Of a DNA stretch of 42,304 bases, positions 33,416-42,281 are shown one piece after another (the stretch's first letter is position 1; each line of letters begins with the position of its first letter). The position numbers and the translations under genes are program-made. The notes beneath the pieces are model-generated. The model saw only the letters and a list, made by a program, of their open reading frames with translations, ran no database searches and had not been told where the DNA came from. The stretch comes from an uncultured Bacteroidales bacterium (GTDB lineage: Bacteria; Bacteroidota; Bacteroidia; Bacteroidales; P3). Location of the stretch: contig ONEY01000014.1 of the NCBI GenBank assembly GCA_900316965.1, positions 1-42,304 of the forward strand. The letters are read 5' to 3'.

Positions 33416-33811
33416 TTACTCTGTTTTACCGGTGGGATTCTTCATAAACCTCACCAAGGACGCTGTCAGATATATTGTGTACACAACATAGAGTATCAGA
33501 AAACCCACTGCAAAGCGTTTCCCTCCGGCAATATTCACATACACGCCTCCGGCAAGAACCAAAATATGGAGGAAGAGTACCGCAACGGTAACGGCAAGAA
33601 ACGACTGTACAAAGGCTTTGGGATGCTTGTTTACACTAATCACTGTATACCAATACTGCACGCCATAGGCGACGGCAAAATAAACTACTGCGGCGGGCAA
33701 CAACCATGCGGGAACTGGCGCAAAAAAAGCCATATCCGTCCATTTGGTCATGAAGGCCAACAGCAACATGCAGACTGTGAGTAGCGCAAGCCCTTTGAAA
33801 TATCCTTTCAT
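33416..33811 (-). CDS. Hypothetical four-helix membrane protein, 131 aa
   Basis: The protein consists of four hydrophobic helices: LALLTVCMLLLAFM, WLLPAAVVYFAVAYGVQYWY, FLAVTVAVLFLHILVLAGGV and FAVGFLILYVVYTIYLTASL. Short polar loops separate them, and the C-terminus is MKNPTGKTE. No family is recognised. Its ATG at 33811 is only 2 bp from the pyrI stop, so it is translated from the pyrB-pyrI message. Linkage to pyrimidine genes might be operon convenience rather than function. Confidence 0.7.
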   Translation of the reverse strand: MKGYFKGLALLTVCMLLLAFMTKWTDMAFFAPVPAWLLPAAVVYFAVAYGVQYWYTVISVNKHPKAFVQSFLAVTVAVLFLHILVLAGGVYVNIAGGKRFAVGFLILYVVYTIYLTASLVRFMKNPTGKTE

Positions 33812-33813
33812 AA

Positions 33814-34275
33814 TCAATCTATGAACTTCATAGTGTCCTTTGTGGTGAACTTCTCGCAATAGTGGCAACGCAACTTGAGGTTTTCCTTGTCAACTACATC
33901 AAAACGTGTGGTTATCTGCTCATAATTGGTAATACACTTGGGATTCATACACTTGATGATATGGTCGATATGGTCAGGAATCTCTGCCTTTATTTTCTCC
34001 ACAACGGCATAGTTGCGAATGGTTATTATGCTTGCCATTGGAGCTACAAGGGCTATCTTGTTGACCTCATCTTTGTCAAAAAATTTGTTTTTGATCTTCA
34101 CAATACCTTTACGGCCAAATTTTTTGCTATGCAAATAATTGCCAATAAGAACTTCGTCATTATAGTTCTCAAGACCGAGAATACGAATCACCTGGTATAC
34201 AACATCGGTGGGGATATGGTCGATGACTGTGCCATTTTCAATGGCAGAGACAACTAATTCTTTTTTTGCTTCCAT
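33814..34275 (-). CDS. pyrI: Aspartate carbamoyltransferase regulatory subunit
   Basis: This 153-residue subunit binds nucleotide effectors and zinc and gives allosteric control to PyrB. The N-terminal domain has ENGTVIDHIPTD. The C-terminal zinc site is complete: C-x4-C in KCMNPKCITN and C-x2-C in RCHYCEKF, as in E. coli PyrI. It follows pyrB by 87 bp on the same strand and runs straight into the small membrane gene. Length is normal. Confidence 0.96.
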   Translation of the reverse strand: MEAKKELVVSAIENGTVIDHIPTDVVYQVIRILGLENYNDEVLIGNYLHSKKFGRKGIVKIKNKFFDKDEVNKIALVAPMASIITIRNYAVVEKIKAEIPDHIDHIIKCMNPKCITNYEQITTRFDVVDKENLKLRCHYCEKFTTKDTMKFID

Positions 34276-34362
34276 TACTCAGGGAAATGATTAAATTATT
34301 GGTTATTTATAAATTGAACATTAGGCATTGTCTGCCCGATACCAAAGGGAAAAGACTTTATA

Positions 34363-35280
34363 TTATCTTACACCAAGGATTGCGGCCATAAGAGCCTGAC
34401 GGACGTAGACTCCATTCTGTGCCTGCTGGAAGTAATAGGCATAGGGGGTCTTGTCAACATCAACGGTAATCTCGTTGACACGGGGTAGTGGATGGAGAAC
34501 CTTCATGGTCGGCTTGCAACCTTCAAGCATTTTGGCCGTAAGAATGCAGCTGTCCTTGACTCGCTCGTATTCGAGAGGATCCGGGAAACGCTCGCGCTGA
34601 ACTCGGGTCATATAGATTATATCCGCCGTCTTCACAATGTCATTGATGTCGGTGTACTGGTAATACTTGAGACCGGCATTCTTGATGGATGCCTTCACCG
34701 ATGAGGGCAACTTCAGCTCTGTGGGCGATACCAGATGGAATGTGGCGTTGAAGTTACACATGGCCTGAACAAGGGAATGTACCGTGCGTCCATACTTGAG
34801 GTCTCCAACACATGCTATCTGCAGATTTTCAAGAGTACCCTGTGTTTTGCGTATGCTATAAAGGTCGAGCATGCACTGGGTGGGGTGCTGGTTGGCACCG
34901 TCTCCGGCATTGATGACAGGCACTGCGCTAACCTCGCTGGCATAACGGCTGCTACCCTCTTTGGGATTACGCATGACTATAAGATCGGCATAACTTGCCA
35001 CCATAACGATGGTGTCATGAAGCGATTCGCCTTTCTGGACACTGGTGCCGCCTGGATCGCTGAAACCAATGATTCTTGCACCCAACTGGTTGGCAGCACT
35101 TTCAAAACTTAAGCGTGTGCGGGTGGAGGGCTCAAAGAAAAGTGTAGCCACGACCTTGTCACTCAAAATAGGCTGCTTGGGGTTCTTTTCAAATTCTTCA
35201 GCAATGTCGAGGACTTGAATGTATTCCTCACGGCTGAAATCGGTAATGGAGATGAGGTTCCGGCCTTTAAGATTTCCCAT
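34363..35280 (-). CDS. pyrB: Aspartate carbamoyltransferase catalytic subunit
   Basis: This 305-residue enzyme makes N-carbamoyl-aspartate, the first committed step of pyrimidine synthesis. The carbamoyl-phosphate loop is EPSTRTRLSFESA near residue 52. QKGESLHDT contains the mobile lysine loop, HPTQCMLDLYS the histidine site, and LHPLPRVNEI the aspartate-binding site. Length and motifs match the class B catalytic chain that works with PyrI. No attenuator or standard -7 box is obvious in the 180 bp upstream. Confidence 0.97.
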   Translation of the reverse strand: MGNLKGRNLISITDFSREEYIQVLDIAEEFEKNPKQPILSDKVVATLFFEPSTRTRLSFESAANQLGARIIGFSDPGGTSVQKGESLHDTIVMVASYADLIVMRNPKEGSSRYASEVSAVPVINAGDGANQHPTQCMLDLYSIRKTQGTLENLQIACVGDLKYGRTVHSLVQAMCNFNATFHLVSPTELKLPSSVKASIKNAGLKYYQYTDINDIVKTADIIYMTRVQRERFPDPLEYERVKDSCILTAKMLEGCKPTMKVLHPLPRVNEITVDVDKTPYAYYFQQAQNGVYVRQALMAAILGVR

Positions 35281-35585
35281 GGTATAACAAAAGATTTAAA
35301 AGGTTATAAAGGGTTGTTTTGTTTATTATTACAGCTAACGGATTATTATTTACATAGTAACAATCCCTTCGCTTATCTCTCTTTGGTTTCCTAAGTCTAT
35401 TGCGATATCCGTTCGGTAAATGTCATTTCTGTTGTGAACGCTCGTCGTAGCCATGAAAAGATATAAAAAAACGACCCTCTCAGAAGTCGTTAAAAAAGAA
35501 AATCAATTGCCAAGCACCTTTTGAGGGTGTTCCACAATCGACCTCTATCCAATTAATACCGTTCAATTTTTCGCCATTTTGACTT
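35281..35585. other. Intergenic region between pyrB and tRNA-Ser
   Basis: It should contain the pyrB promoter, but I find no exact TAnnTTTG box on the minus strand. A 34-codon minus-strand frame at 35350-35454 includes YRTDIAIDL, which loosely recalls the C-terminal end of PurD proteins in this phylum; this is too short to call. The tRNA terminator at 35464-35491 is the only firm element. Confidence 0.5.
35464..35491 (-). terminator. Probable terminator downstream of tRNA-Ser
   Basis: On the minus strand AACGAC and GTCGTT (35486-35491 and 35470-35475) form a 6-bp stem around a 10-nt loop, followed by a T run. Confidence 0.55.
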
Positions 35586-35676
35586 TGGCGGAAAGGAGGG
35601 GATTCGAACCCCTGAAGCGCTTTTAACGCTTACTCGCTTTCCAGGCGGGCCTCTTCAACCACTCGAGCACCTTTCC
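35586..35676 (-). tRNA. tRNA-Ser (anticodon GGA)
   Basis: The 91-nt minus-strand sequence folds as a class II tRNA. The acceptor stem is GGAAAGG with CCTTTCC and G discriminator, and the 3' CCA is encoded (35586-35588). The D arm is AGTGG-containing; the anticodon loop is CTGGAAA, giving GGA for serine codons UCC/UCU. The variable arm is long, as expected for serine (AGCG...CGCT). The T arm is GGGGTTCGAATCCCC. The anticodon stem has one C-A mismatch at the second pair (28-42). Confidence 0.97.
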
Positions 35677-35741
35677 GAAGAAGTTAAAAACAAAAGGGTT
35701 GCATTGAAAAATCTGCATTTTTATCACCCCGTTTCTGTTTG

Positions 35742-35771
35742 CAAAGATACGACTTTTTTTTATTCTGACAA
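35742..35771 (-). promoter_or_regulatory. Promoter for tRNA-Ser
   Basis: On the minus strand TATCTTTG (35742-35749) is a perfect -7 box, and TTG (35769-35771) sits 19 bp upstream at the -33 position. The tRNA 5' end is 66 bp downstream. Confidence 0.65.
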
Positions 35772-35780
35772 TTTTTTATT

Positions 35781-35814
35781 AAAAAAAATAGGACGGCACA
35801 TCTCTGTACCGCCC
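35781..35814 (-). terminator. Terminator after the large T9SS protein gene
   Basis: On the minus strand GGGCGGTACA and TGTGCCGTCC form a 10-bp stem with two G-T pairs and a GAGA loop, followed by TATTTTTTTT. It begins 68 bp after the stop codon. Confidence 0.8.
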
Positions 35815-35881
35815 TTATGTAAACCTAAGTATACTCTGGTAATCACCTCGGCAACTTAGGCGTCACTCATGATTATCAGCA

Positions 35882-38800
35882 TTATCTGACAATGAGTTTC
35901 TTCTTCATGTTGAGGTTTTCTCCACTGACTCGGACATAGTAGGCTCCTTGCGCCAAACCACTAACCTCAACACTCTTTGTGCACCCTCCCTCGCATTCCA
36001 TACTGTCGCTCTTGACTATGCGACCATTGATGTCTACAATGGTAATAACTATTCTGCCACTCACACCACTGACACTGACAGTGGTAACATCGTTGGTCGG
36101 GTTGGGGTATACCGAAAGGCTTGTGCCGTTAGCGGTGGTGATGCCAGTCGCCTCGAGAGTGGTGAAGTCTACCTTCTGCGACCAATCTCCATACACTCCC
36201 TCTTCACATTTTGCACGTACAAAGACGGAATAGGTATGGTCATCTATGAGTTCGGTGAGATTGTACGTGGTATTGCCGCCTTCAACTACAACGGTATGTC
36301 CCATGCCTGTGCTGAAGTTGAGATTACCATACTCTATCTCATAAATGTCAACGCCAGCATCTGCCCAACTAATAGTTGCGCTATGGGCTTGTATATTCGT
36401 CACAGCAACACCTGTCACCTGATCACAGTTGCCTGTAGTGAACTGTATTGTGTCGCTATACTCACTTTCGGCTGCACCATCGCCACATATCGACTTCACA
36501 GCAGCGTAATACTGGATCGTCGGACTCAAACCTGTGATGGTGTACGGATTGGCGCCTGCCTCAAACTCCATATTGGTAGCACTGTTCCAAACATGGATGC
36601 TCCACTGATTCTCGTTGCCATTGGATGTCCACTCTAATGTGGCGGTCGTGTTGGCAACCGATGTGGTGTGGAGATCACTGGGATCTAAACAAGGTAATGC
36701 ATCGGTAGTGAATGTGCCAATATTCCAATCTGATATTAGACCAGCCTCGGCGTCACAGATAGCACGTACTCGGAACTGATAACTCTTGTCGGAAACAAGG
36801 CCGCTGACATTGTAAGTATAACCACTTACCGGCGTTGCTGTGGGCCATACGGCCTCTGTGGCAAGCTTCACAGCAACCTCAAATTCTCCAGCAGCACCGG
36901 TCCAGTTGAGTGTGGCACTGTTGTAGTTGACATTAGTGGCATTCAGCCCTGAGGGGCGGAAGCAGCCTGCTACACAATTTATCAGTCGAAGGTCTCCTAC
37001 TATGTTGGTCTTATATCCTTCAACATATTGAAGATTGAAATTCTCGTAGTCGGCATATTTGTAGCAGCAACGATCCACAGTGTCGGCATGGCTGGCAAAC
37101 ATAGAGCCATTTTCGTACGAGCCATGGTCTCGTATGATGGCGACAAGTATGTTGCTCTGCCCATCCCACACAAAATTGCTGTCAAAGACCTGAACTTGCC
37201 AATCGGTAGTGCTGTACGAGAAGTCTGCATTGTCGATAACCTGAACAAACTGGTGGGCAGAGTCCTCAACAAAGAAATTGTTTCCTGCAAAGTGATCTTC
37301 ACTGATATTGGCAAGATAGACTGACATGCCGGTGAAATAGTCACCCGCTTGCGTCGATGTCGGATGGAAAGCCAAAGCATTGATCTCTCCAGTAACTCCC
37401 GCAAGTCTGCTGGCAGGTATAATGGTTTGAACATAGCTCTTGTTGTAATAGCTGTTGCCTATAGGCAGGTGTGCGCTAGTGCTGGCTGCCATAGTAGTTT
37501 CATAGTCCTCAACAATAACGGGATTGTCACACATCTCTGTGGTCAGTGTAACACTTGCCCAACTGCCGGTGTCTCCACCGTTACATATACTACGAACATA
37601 GATGTCGTAGCTGGTCATGCTGACAAGTCCCGAAATGATTGCGCTGTTGGTGGTCGAGGTCATTGTCTGTCCTTGTCCAAGCACAAATCCTGCGTCACCA
37701 TACTCTATCTGGTATATCGTGGCTTCGGGCACATTGTCCCATGTCACTGCCAATTGTGATGACGAGGGAACCATATTGGCGTCGGCATGCACATTCATAA
37801 CTCGGCAGGATGCGGAAATGCAACTTACATTGATGGCAAAACCATCGTTCTGAACTGAGTTGTCGCTATGGAAATAGATAGTGATAGGTCCTGACTGCGA
37901 CTCTACCGGACCGAATGCCTGACTGCCTGAAACGCCATAGTCGCTCCAAAGCTCTGTGCCGTTTGTTCCTATACCATCATAGATTCGCAGATAGTCCCAC
38001 GTTCCTTCGGTATAGGAGGTACCGCTGACGCTGATGAAATTGTTGGGCATGTCGGGACGAAGGATAATATAACTGTCTTGGCTTGCACTGTAACTGCTGT
38101 TGGCGCCTCCATCGTCATAGATAACACCGCCACACATGTAGAGGGTGTCGGTCTGGTTGGGATGCATAGACCAACTTCCAGGTGTAGCTTGAATCGAGAT
38201 GAAAAACGAAGTGTCACTGCCGCATATGGTGGCTACCGAGAATGTGTATTGCGTTCCCGCAGTAAGACCTCCTATTGCTGCTGTGGTGCTGTATTCTGTC
38301 GTAGTCATATTGCCGCATGTCACCACCCATGGACCCGCAGCGCCATTATCATTCCACGACAAGTATACACTATCACTGGTTATACGGGTGATGGCTAGGT
38401 TGGACGGCGATGAGCAACTGAGGGGCGCTATAGTGATATTGTCTATAGCTGCGGGGGGCGGAGTACCACCTGAGAAGTCGTTGCGCCAATAGAACACAAG
38501 ATTGTATGTTCCTGCTGTCGGTATGGTGACTACTCCTGTACGATTGGTCCATGAATTGGAAAGGTTCAGTTTGTTACCTCCATCAAGGGCTATGGAGCCA
38601 TTAGGCAATGATGTAACACTCCATCCATTGTAGACACCTGGATTCAGCTGTACAGAGACAGGAACCAAAGCCGCACGCATAAAGTCATACGTGCTCTCCC
38701 CATAAGCATTCCAGTCAAAACTGTAGGCATAATCGCCAGCGACGTCTATCTGCAGTGTGCGCGATGCAAAGACTGTGCTTACTGAATTGACATTATAAAT

Positions 38801-41800
38801 ATAAATGCTATCGTTGGTAGAAATGTAGAGACTGCGCGAGCCTGGGTTGGCACTAGGACCTACTGTCCAGCGATTTATTTCTGTGCCATTGATGAGATCC
38901 CATCCGTTATTTCCTGCCTGCTCAAAATCGCAACTATAAGGCATAACGGCCGCGGACGAGGCAAGGGTGGTAAAGGTTGTGCCGACATATTCGCTGGTGT
39001 CGGGATTGCAATATGCGGCGACATAAACATTATAGGTCATGCCACTGTCAAGTCCGGTGAGTGTATAGGGGTTGGTGGTGACCATGATGGAATTGGTGTT
39101 TACATTACTGCCAGGAGTGAAATTGGAATAGTCATATTGCAAAATCCATGCTGTTGCGTCACCACGCTCCACCCACGACACTTCTGCGGTCTGGGTACCT
39201 ATATTGTTTACTGCAATCTGTGAGGGATGGGGACAACTTGGCAATGGAACACATGCCACATTGAGCTCATATCCTGAATACTGGCTAATATTGTCGGAGG
39301 TGAAGACTATAGTCACAACACCTTCTTCCGAGTTGGTGGCAGGCATCGTGAAATTGCCTTGGCCATGGTAAAGTAGATTGCCAGCGGTTCCAACTCCATC
39401 ATATATGTATAGATGATCGTAGTTCGACTCTACATATCCCGAACCGCTGATTTGTAGTGTCTGGGTGGCATCATTGGGATACACAACAAGGGTCGAGTTG
39501 CAGTTGACACTATAGTTTCCTGACTCTCCTCCATCATCGTAAATAGTATATCCACACACATGTATGGTGTCACTGCCTGTGGCAGACATGGTATATGTGT
39601 ATCCGGGAGTCGCCGTGACAGGTCCTACCCACATGCTCTGCTCGTTGCCGCAGTCTGACTGGACATAAAAATCATATTGCAATCCCATGGTAAGGCCTGT
39701 AAACATCTGGCTGGTGCCATTGACATAAACAATATTGACAGCCGCTGTGTCTGGATTGAAGCCTGCTAGACCATAAGCAACTGCAAATGAATTGACATTG
39801 GCGGTATCCGACCACGAAACCCATACTGTATCGCCAAGTACTGAGTCGACAGCTAATGCAATTGGGGCTACACACGATGACATATATACACATGAGGTGT
39901 GCAACTCATATCCTGGATTATTTACACTGCCGTCTGAGGTGAATTGGATGGTGAAAGCTTGACTCATCGAAACAAAAGGCCCAACATTGCCATTACCACT
40001 CCCTGTATAAAGCGGCGTGCCGTTAGTGCCTACTCCGTCATAGATAGTCAACATATCGTAGTTGCTCTCCGAATTGATAGTTCCCCATATACGAAGTGTA
40101 GAATCTTGGCTGGCCGGGAAAACAACCAATGTGTTGTTCGAGCTGCTGCTGTAATTCCCTTCGGAACCGCCATTGTCAAAGATTGTGGCTCCACAAGTGT
40201 AAAGGGTGTCGTTTATAAGTGTCATAACATAAATGCCCGGACGTGCAGTCCCAACCTCCAACCATGGGCTATAATCGCCACCACAGTTCGAGCGGACATA
40301 GATGACATACGAGGAGTCCCCATTGAGCCCACTGAGGGTATAGTTGACATCGTATGCCGTAACACCAGTGGTATTGTCGTCGGGAACAAAGTCTCCTGTG
40401 CCATAGGCTACCTCCCACGACGATGCGTCTCCATTCTCTTGCCAACTGAACGAAACCCAGTCATTGCCTGTGCTATCTATACTACCATTCGATGGTGGAG
40501 GACATGTGGGTATGTAATCTACCGTCAAGTCATCCATCATCAAAGTATAACTGCCACTTCCTGTAACTCGTAAGGCCATTCGTTCACCACTACCTGTATA
40601 ATTGCTATAATATACTGTATAGAGATTGTATGAGCCCGCCCAGTTGCTGTTGGTTCCAGGAATGAGCTGAATAGTCTCGACTGGAACAAATGAGGTGTCT
40701 TCCAAAACTCCAGCTTCAAGCACGAAGTTGGTATTCATACACGAGGCATAAAAAGTGAGCATCAAACTGCTGAGGTTGTCCATGGCCGGAAGGGCGGCAA
40801 TCTCTGTTTCTCCATTATTACTCTCAAATTCAAAATACACAGTGCTGCTACGAGCATTGGGAGCCCAAGCATAAGCCGCGGGGAAATTACCGGCTCCACT
40901 GCTGCCTGCGGCTATCTGCTGCCAGCAGTTTGGCATTTCACCAGTAGCCAACTCTTCAAAACCGGTGCTATATGGTATCGAGGTATAGCCAAGACATGCC
41001 GAACGGAATGTAGTCGCATCACTCCAGGCACTGGTAGACGCCCCGTCACAGATAGCACGGACATAGACATAATAGAATGTATTGCCGTCAAGACTATTCA
41101 CAGTATAGAATGTATCGTATACGGTGATGGAATTGGCATTGTCAAAGTCGGTGACCGGAATATCGCTGATGACAAGCTCAAAGGCACTGGCTCCTCCATT
41201 GTCAGTCCAGCTAAAGGAGGCTTCGTCATTTTGAATACCAGTCACAACAAGATTGCTTGGAGCTGCGCAATATGTCGAATAACTACTTATTCCTAATATG
41301 ATATTAGGAAGAAAGTTTGTGGAACTGCTCAAAGCACTCGACAAGGTATATGTATTATTGTCGTTGTATACATATTTTGAGCGTGTCTCGTCCTTTTCGG
41401 TTCCTGTAAAGTAGGGACGGTTGTAATTATACGATCCCGTGCCGTCAATCACGGCAATAACCAACGAACCAGTGTCTTGATATTCAAACACACTGTCAAG
41501 CTGGATAGTAACCCATCCGGGTGCAAAGTTCACTGCGCCCGAGAATACTTGATAGAATTCCGACTCTGCTATTGCATTGCTGAGATTGGTCTCGCCAACT
41601 TCGGCCATATAAATGGTTAAGTTGCGCGACAATGTGTTGTGATCCACCTGAAACGACAATGCGTCAATTGTGCCTTCTATACCTACCTCTGCAGCCGTGT
41701 AAAGCGACTGAGAATAGGAGTAGTTGTAATAACCAAATGAAGGCACATAATTGTTGGTGGCAGTGCCCGACCCTACCTGAATATTATAATGGGTCTGAGC

Positions 41801-41863
41801 TTTTGTCACCCATGGCACCGACAATAGTGCCACAAGGAATAGTGTTTTTAAAAGTTGCTTCAT
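35882..41863 (-). CDS. Giant T9SS surface protein with Fn3 and CUB-like domains (1993 aa)
   Basis: A signal peptide (residues 1-22) is followed by a modular exoprotein. An N-terminal beta-sandwich module (about 23-197) is repeated near 1448-1630. Nine fibronectin type III-like units begin near 198, 452, 662, 875, 1149, 1352, 1632, 1723 and 1811, most opening with C-x-x-P-S-x-L and containing a Y-x-x-Y-V-R-x-x-C strand. Three CUB-like domains lie near 554, 768 and 1241, each with CG-x-x-I-x-D-x-GG and IYDG(V/I)GTNG- or IYDGVGTAG-type motifs. Two choice-of-anchor J-like modules begin near 295 and 973. A type A T9SS sorting domain (SVYPNPTNDVTTV to MKKKLIVR) ends it. It is probably exported through T9SS and attached to the surface as an adhesin or glycan-binding protein; no catalytic motif is seen. 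It has its own promoter and terminator. Confidence 0.92.
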   Translation of the reverse strand: MKQLLKTLFLVALLSVPWVTKAQTHYNIQVGSGTATNNYVPSFGYYNYSYSQSLYTAAEVGIEGTIDALSFQVDHNTLSRNLTIYMAEVGETNLSNAIAESEFYQVFSGAVNFAPGWVTIQLDSVFEYQDTGSLVIAVIDGTGSYNYNRPYFTGTEKDETRSKYVYNDNNTYTLSSALSSSTNFLPNIILGISSYSTYCAAPSNLVVTGIQNDEASFSWTDNGGASAFELVISDIPVTDFDNANSITVYDTFYTVNSLDGNTFYYVYVRAICDGASTSAWSDATTFRSACLGYTSIPYSTGFEELATGEMPNCWQQIAAGSSGAGNFPAAYAWAPNARSSTVYFEFESNNGETEIAALPAMDNLSSLMLTFYASCMNTNFVLEAGVLEDTSFVPVETIQLIPGTNSNWAGSYNLYTVYYSNYTGSGERMALRVTGSGSYTLMMDDLTVDYIPTCPPPSNGSIDSTGNDWVSFSWQENGDASSWEVAYGTGDFVPDDNTTGVTAYDVNYTLSGLNGDSSYVIYVRSNCGGDYSPWLEVGTARPGIYVMTLINDTLYTCGATIFDNGGSEGNYSSSSNNTLVVFPASQDSTLRIWGTINSESNYDMLTIYDGVGTNGTPLYTGSGNGNVGPFVSMSQAFTIQFTSDGSVNNPGYELHTSCVYMSSCVAPIALAVDSVLGDTVWVSWSDTANVNSFAVAYGLAGFNPDTAAVNIVYVNGTSQMFTGLTMGLQYDFYVQSDCGNEQSMWVGPVTATPGYTYTMSATGSDTIHVCGYTIYDDGGESGNYSVNCNSTLVVYPNDATQTLQISGSGYVESNYDHLYIYDGVGTAGNLLYHGQGNFTMPATNSEEGVVTIVFTSDNISQYSGYELNVACVPLPSCPHPSQIAVNNIGTQTAEVSWVERGDATAWILQYDYSNFTPGSNVNTNSIMVTTNPYTLTGLDSGMTYNVYVAAYCNPDTSEYVGTTFTTLASSAAVMPYSCDFEQAGNNGWDLINGTEINRWTVGPSANPGSRSLYISTNDSIYIYNVNSVSTVFASRTLQIDVAGDYAYSFDWNAYGESTYDFMRAALVPVSVQLNPGVYNGWSVTSLPNGSIALDGGNKLNLSNSWTNRTGVVTIPTAGTYNLVFYWRNDFSGGTPPPAAIDNITIAPLSCSSPSNLAITRITSDSVYLSWNDNGAAGPWVVTCGNMTTTEYSTTAAIGGLTAGTQYTFSVATICGSDTSFFISIQATPGSWSMHPNQTDTLYMCGGVIYDDGGANSSYSASQDSYIILRPDMPNNFISVSGTSYTEGTWDYLRIYDGIGTNGTELWSDYGVSGSQAFGPVESQSGPITIYFHSDNSVQNDGFAINVSCISASCRVMNVHADANMVPSSSQLAVTWDNVPEATIYQIEYGDAGFVLGQGQTMTSTTNSAIISGLVSMTSYDIYVRSICNGGDTGSWASVTLTTEMCDNPVIVEDYETTMAASTSAHLPIGNSYYNKSYVQTIIPASRLAGVTGEINALAFHPTSTQAGDYFTGMSVYLANISEDHFAGNNFFVEDSAHQFVQVIDNADFSYSTTDWQVQVFDSNFVWDGQSNILVAIIRDHGSYENGSMFASHADTVDRCCYKYADYENFNLQYVEGYKTNIVGDLRLINCVAGCFRPSGLNATNVNYNSATLNWTGAAGEFEVAVKLATEAVWPTATPVSGYTYNVSGLVSDKSYQFRVRAICDAEAGLISDWNIGTFTTDALPCLDPSDLHTTSVANTTATLEWTSNGNENQWSIHVWNSATNMEFEAGANPYTITGLSPTIQYYAAVKSICGDGAAESEYSDTIQFTTGNCDQVTGVAVTNIQAHSATISWADAGVDIYEIEYGNLNFSTGMGHTVVVEGGNTTYNLTELIDDHTYSVFVRAKCEEGVYGDWSQKVDFTTLEATGITTANGTSLSVYPNPTNDVTTVSVSGVSGRIVITIVDINGRIVKSDSMECEGGCTKSVEVSGLAQGAYYVRVSGENLNMKKKLIVR

Positions 41864-41949
41864 AATATAGTTTTTAATGAATTAATCTCAATCAGCTATG
41901 TTTTGATTATCAAATACATCCCTCATCATAATGAAGATATATTATTGTG

Positions 41950-41979
41950 CAAAGTTACACAATAATCTTATATAAGCAA
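41950..41979 (-). promoter_or_regulatory. Promoter for the giant T9SS protein gene
   Basis: On the minus strand TAACTTTG (41950-41957) is a -7 box with TTG (41977-41979) 19 bp upstream. The ATG is 86 bp downstream, giving a leader of about 80 nt. Confidence 0.7.
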
Positions 41980-42064
41980 TAATAAGGGAGTTTTAAAATA
42001 TGTTCTCATGCTTGCATGAAGATTCTAACAATAAAGCCGTTTGATTTGTGTAATTCGCACTCTC

Positions 42065-42205
42065 ATAGTTAAAGTTAACGTTAAGGTTAACGTTAGCAAA
42101 AGCAAGCATAGTTAAGGTTAACGTTAGCAAAAGCAAGCATAGTTAAGGTTAAGGTTAACGTTAGCAAAAGCAAGCATAGTTAAGGTTAACGTTAACGTTA
42201 ACGTT
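42065..42205. repeat. Nested tandem repeat: 31-bp units with variable NGTTAA hexamers
   Basis: Four successive units start with ATAGTTAA at 42065, 42108, 42139 and 42176. The first three end in the same CGTTAGCAAAAGCAAGC. Their lengths are 43, 31 and 37 bp, which equal 31 plus 12, 0 and 6: they differ only in the number of internal hexamers of the form (A/C/G)GTTAA. The fourth unit has extra CGTTAA copies and breaks off into the terminator. It lies between two T9SS cargo genes, upstream of the giant gene's promoter. Confidence 0.9.
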
Positions 42206-42237
42206 AAAAAGGGGCGGCACCTTTCGGAGCCGCCCCT
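42205..42237 (-). terminator. Terminator of the next T9SS cargo gene
   Basis: AGGGGCGGC (42210-42218) and GCCGCCCCT (42229-42237) form a 9-bp GC-rich stem; on the minus strand a T run (42206-42210) follows. It serves the gene whose stop is at 42282. Confidence 0.85.
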
Positions 42238-42281
42238 AATATCGGAGTTACAAATCGGACCTTATGTCCGATAGGATTATG

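Noticed and set aside
35350..35454. 34-codon frame with YRTDIAIDL as a purD remnant
   Set aside because: The similarity to PurD ends is too short, and the upstream codons do not match the family, so I do not call a pseudogene.
35948..36637. Plus-strand frame of 229 codons inside the giant T9SS gene
   Set aside because: It is antisense to well-supported Fn3 domains and the sorting domain, and its translation has no recognisable features.
42065..42205. CRISPR array
   Set aside because: The intervening sequences are not unique spacers; units differ only by hexamer number, and no cas genes are present.
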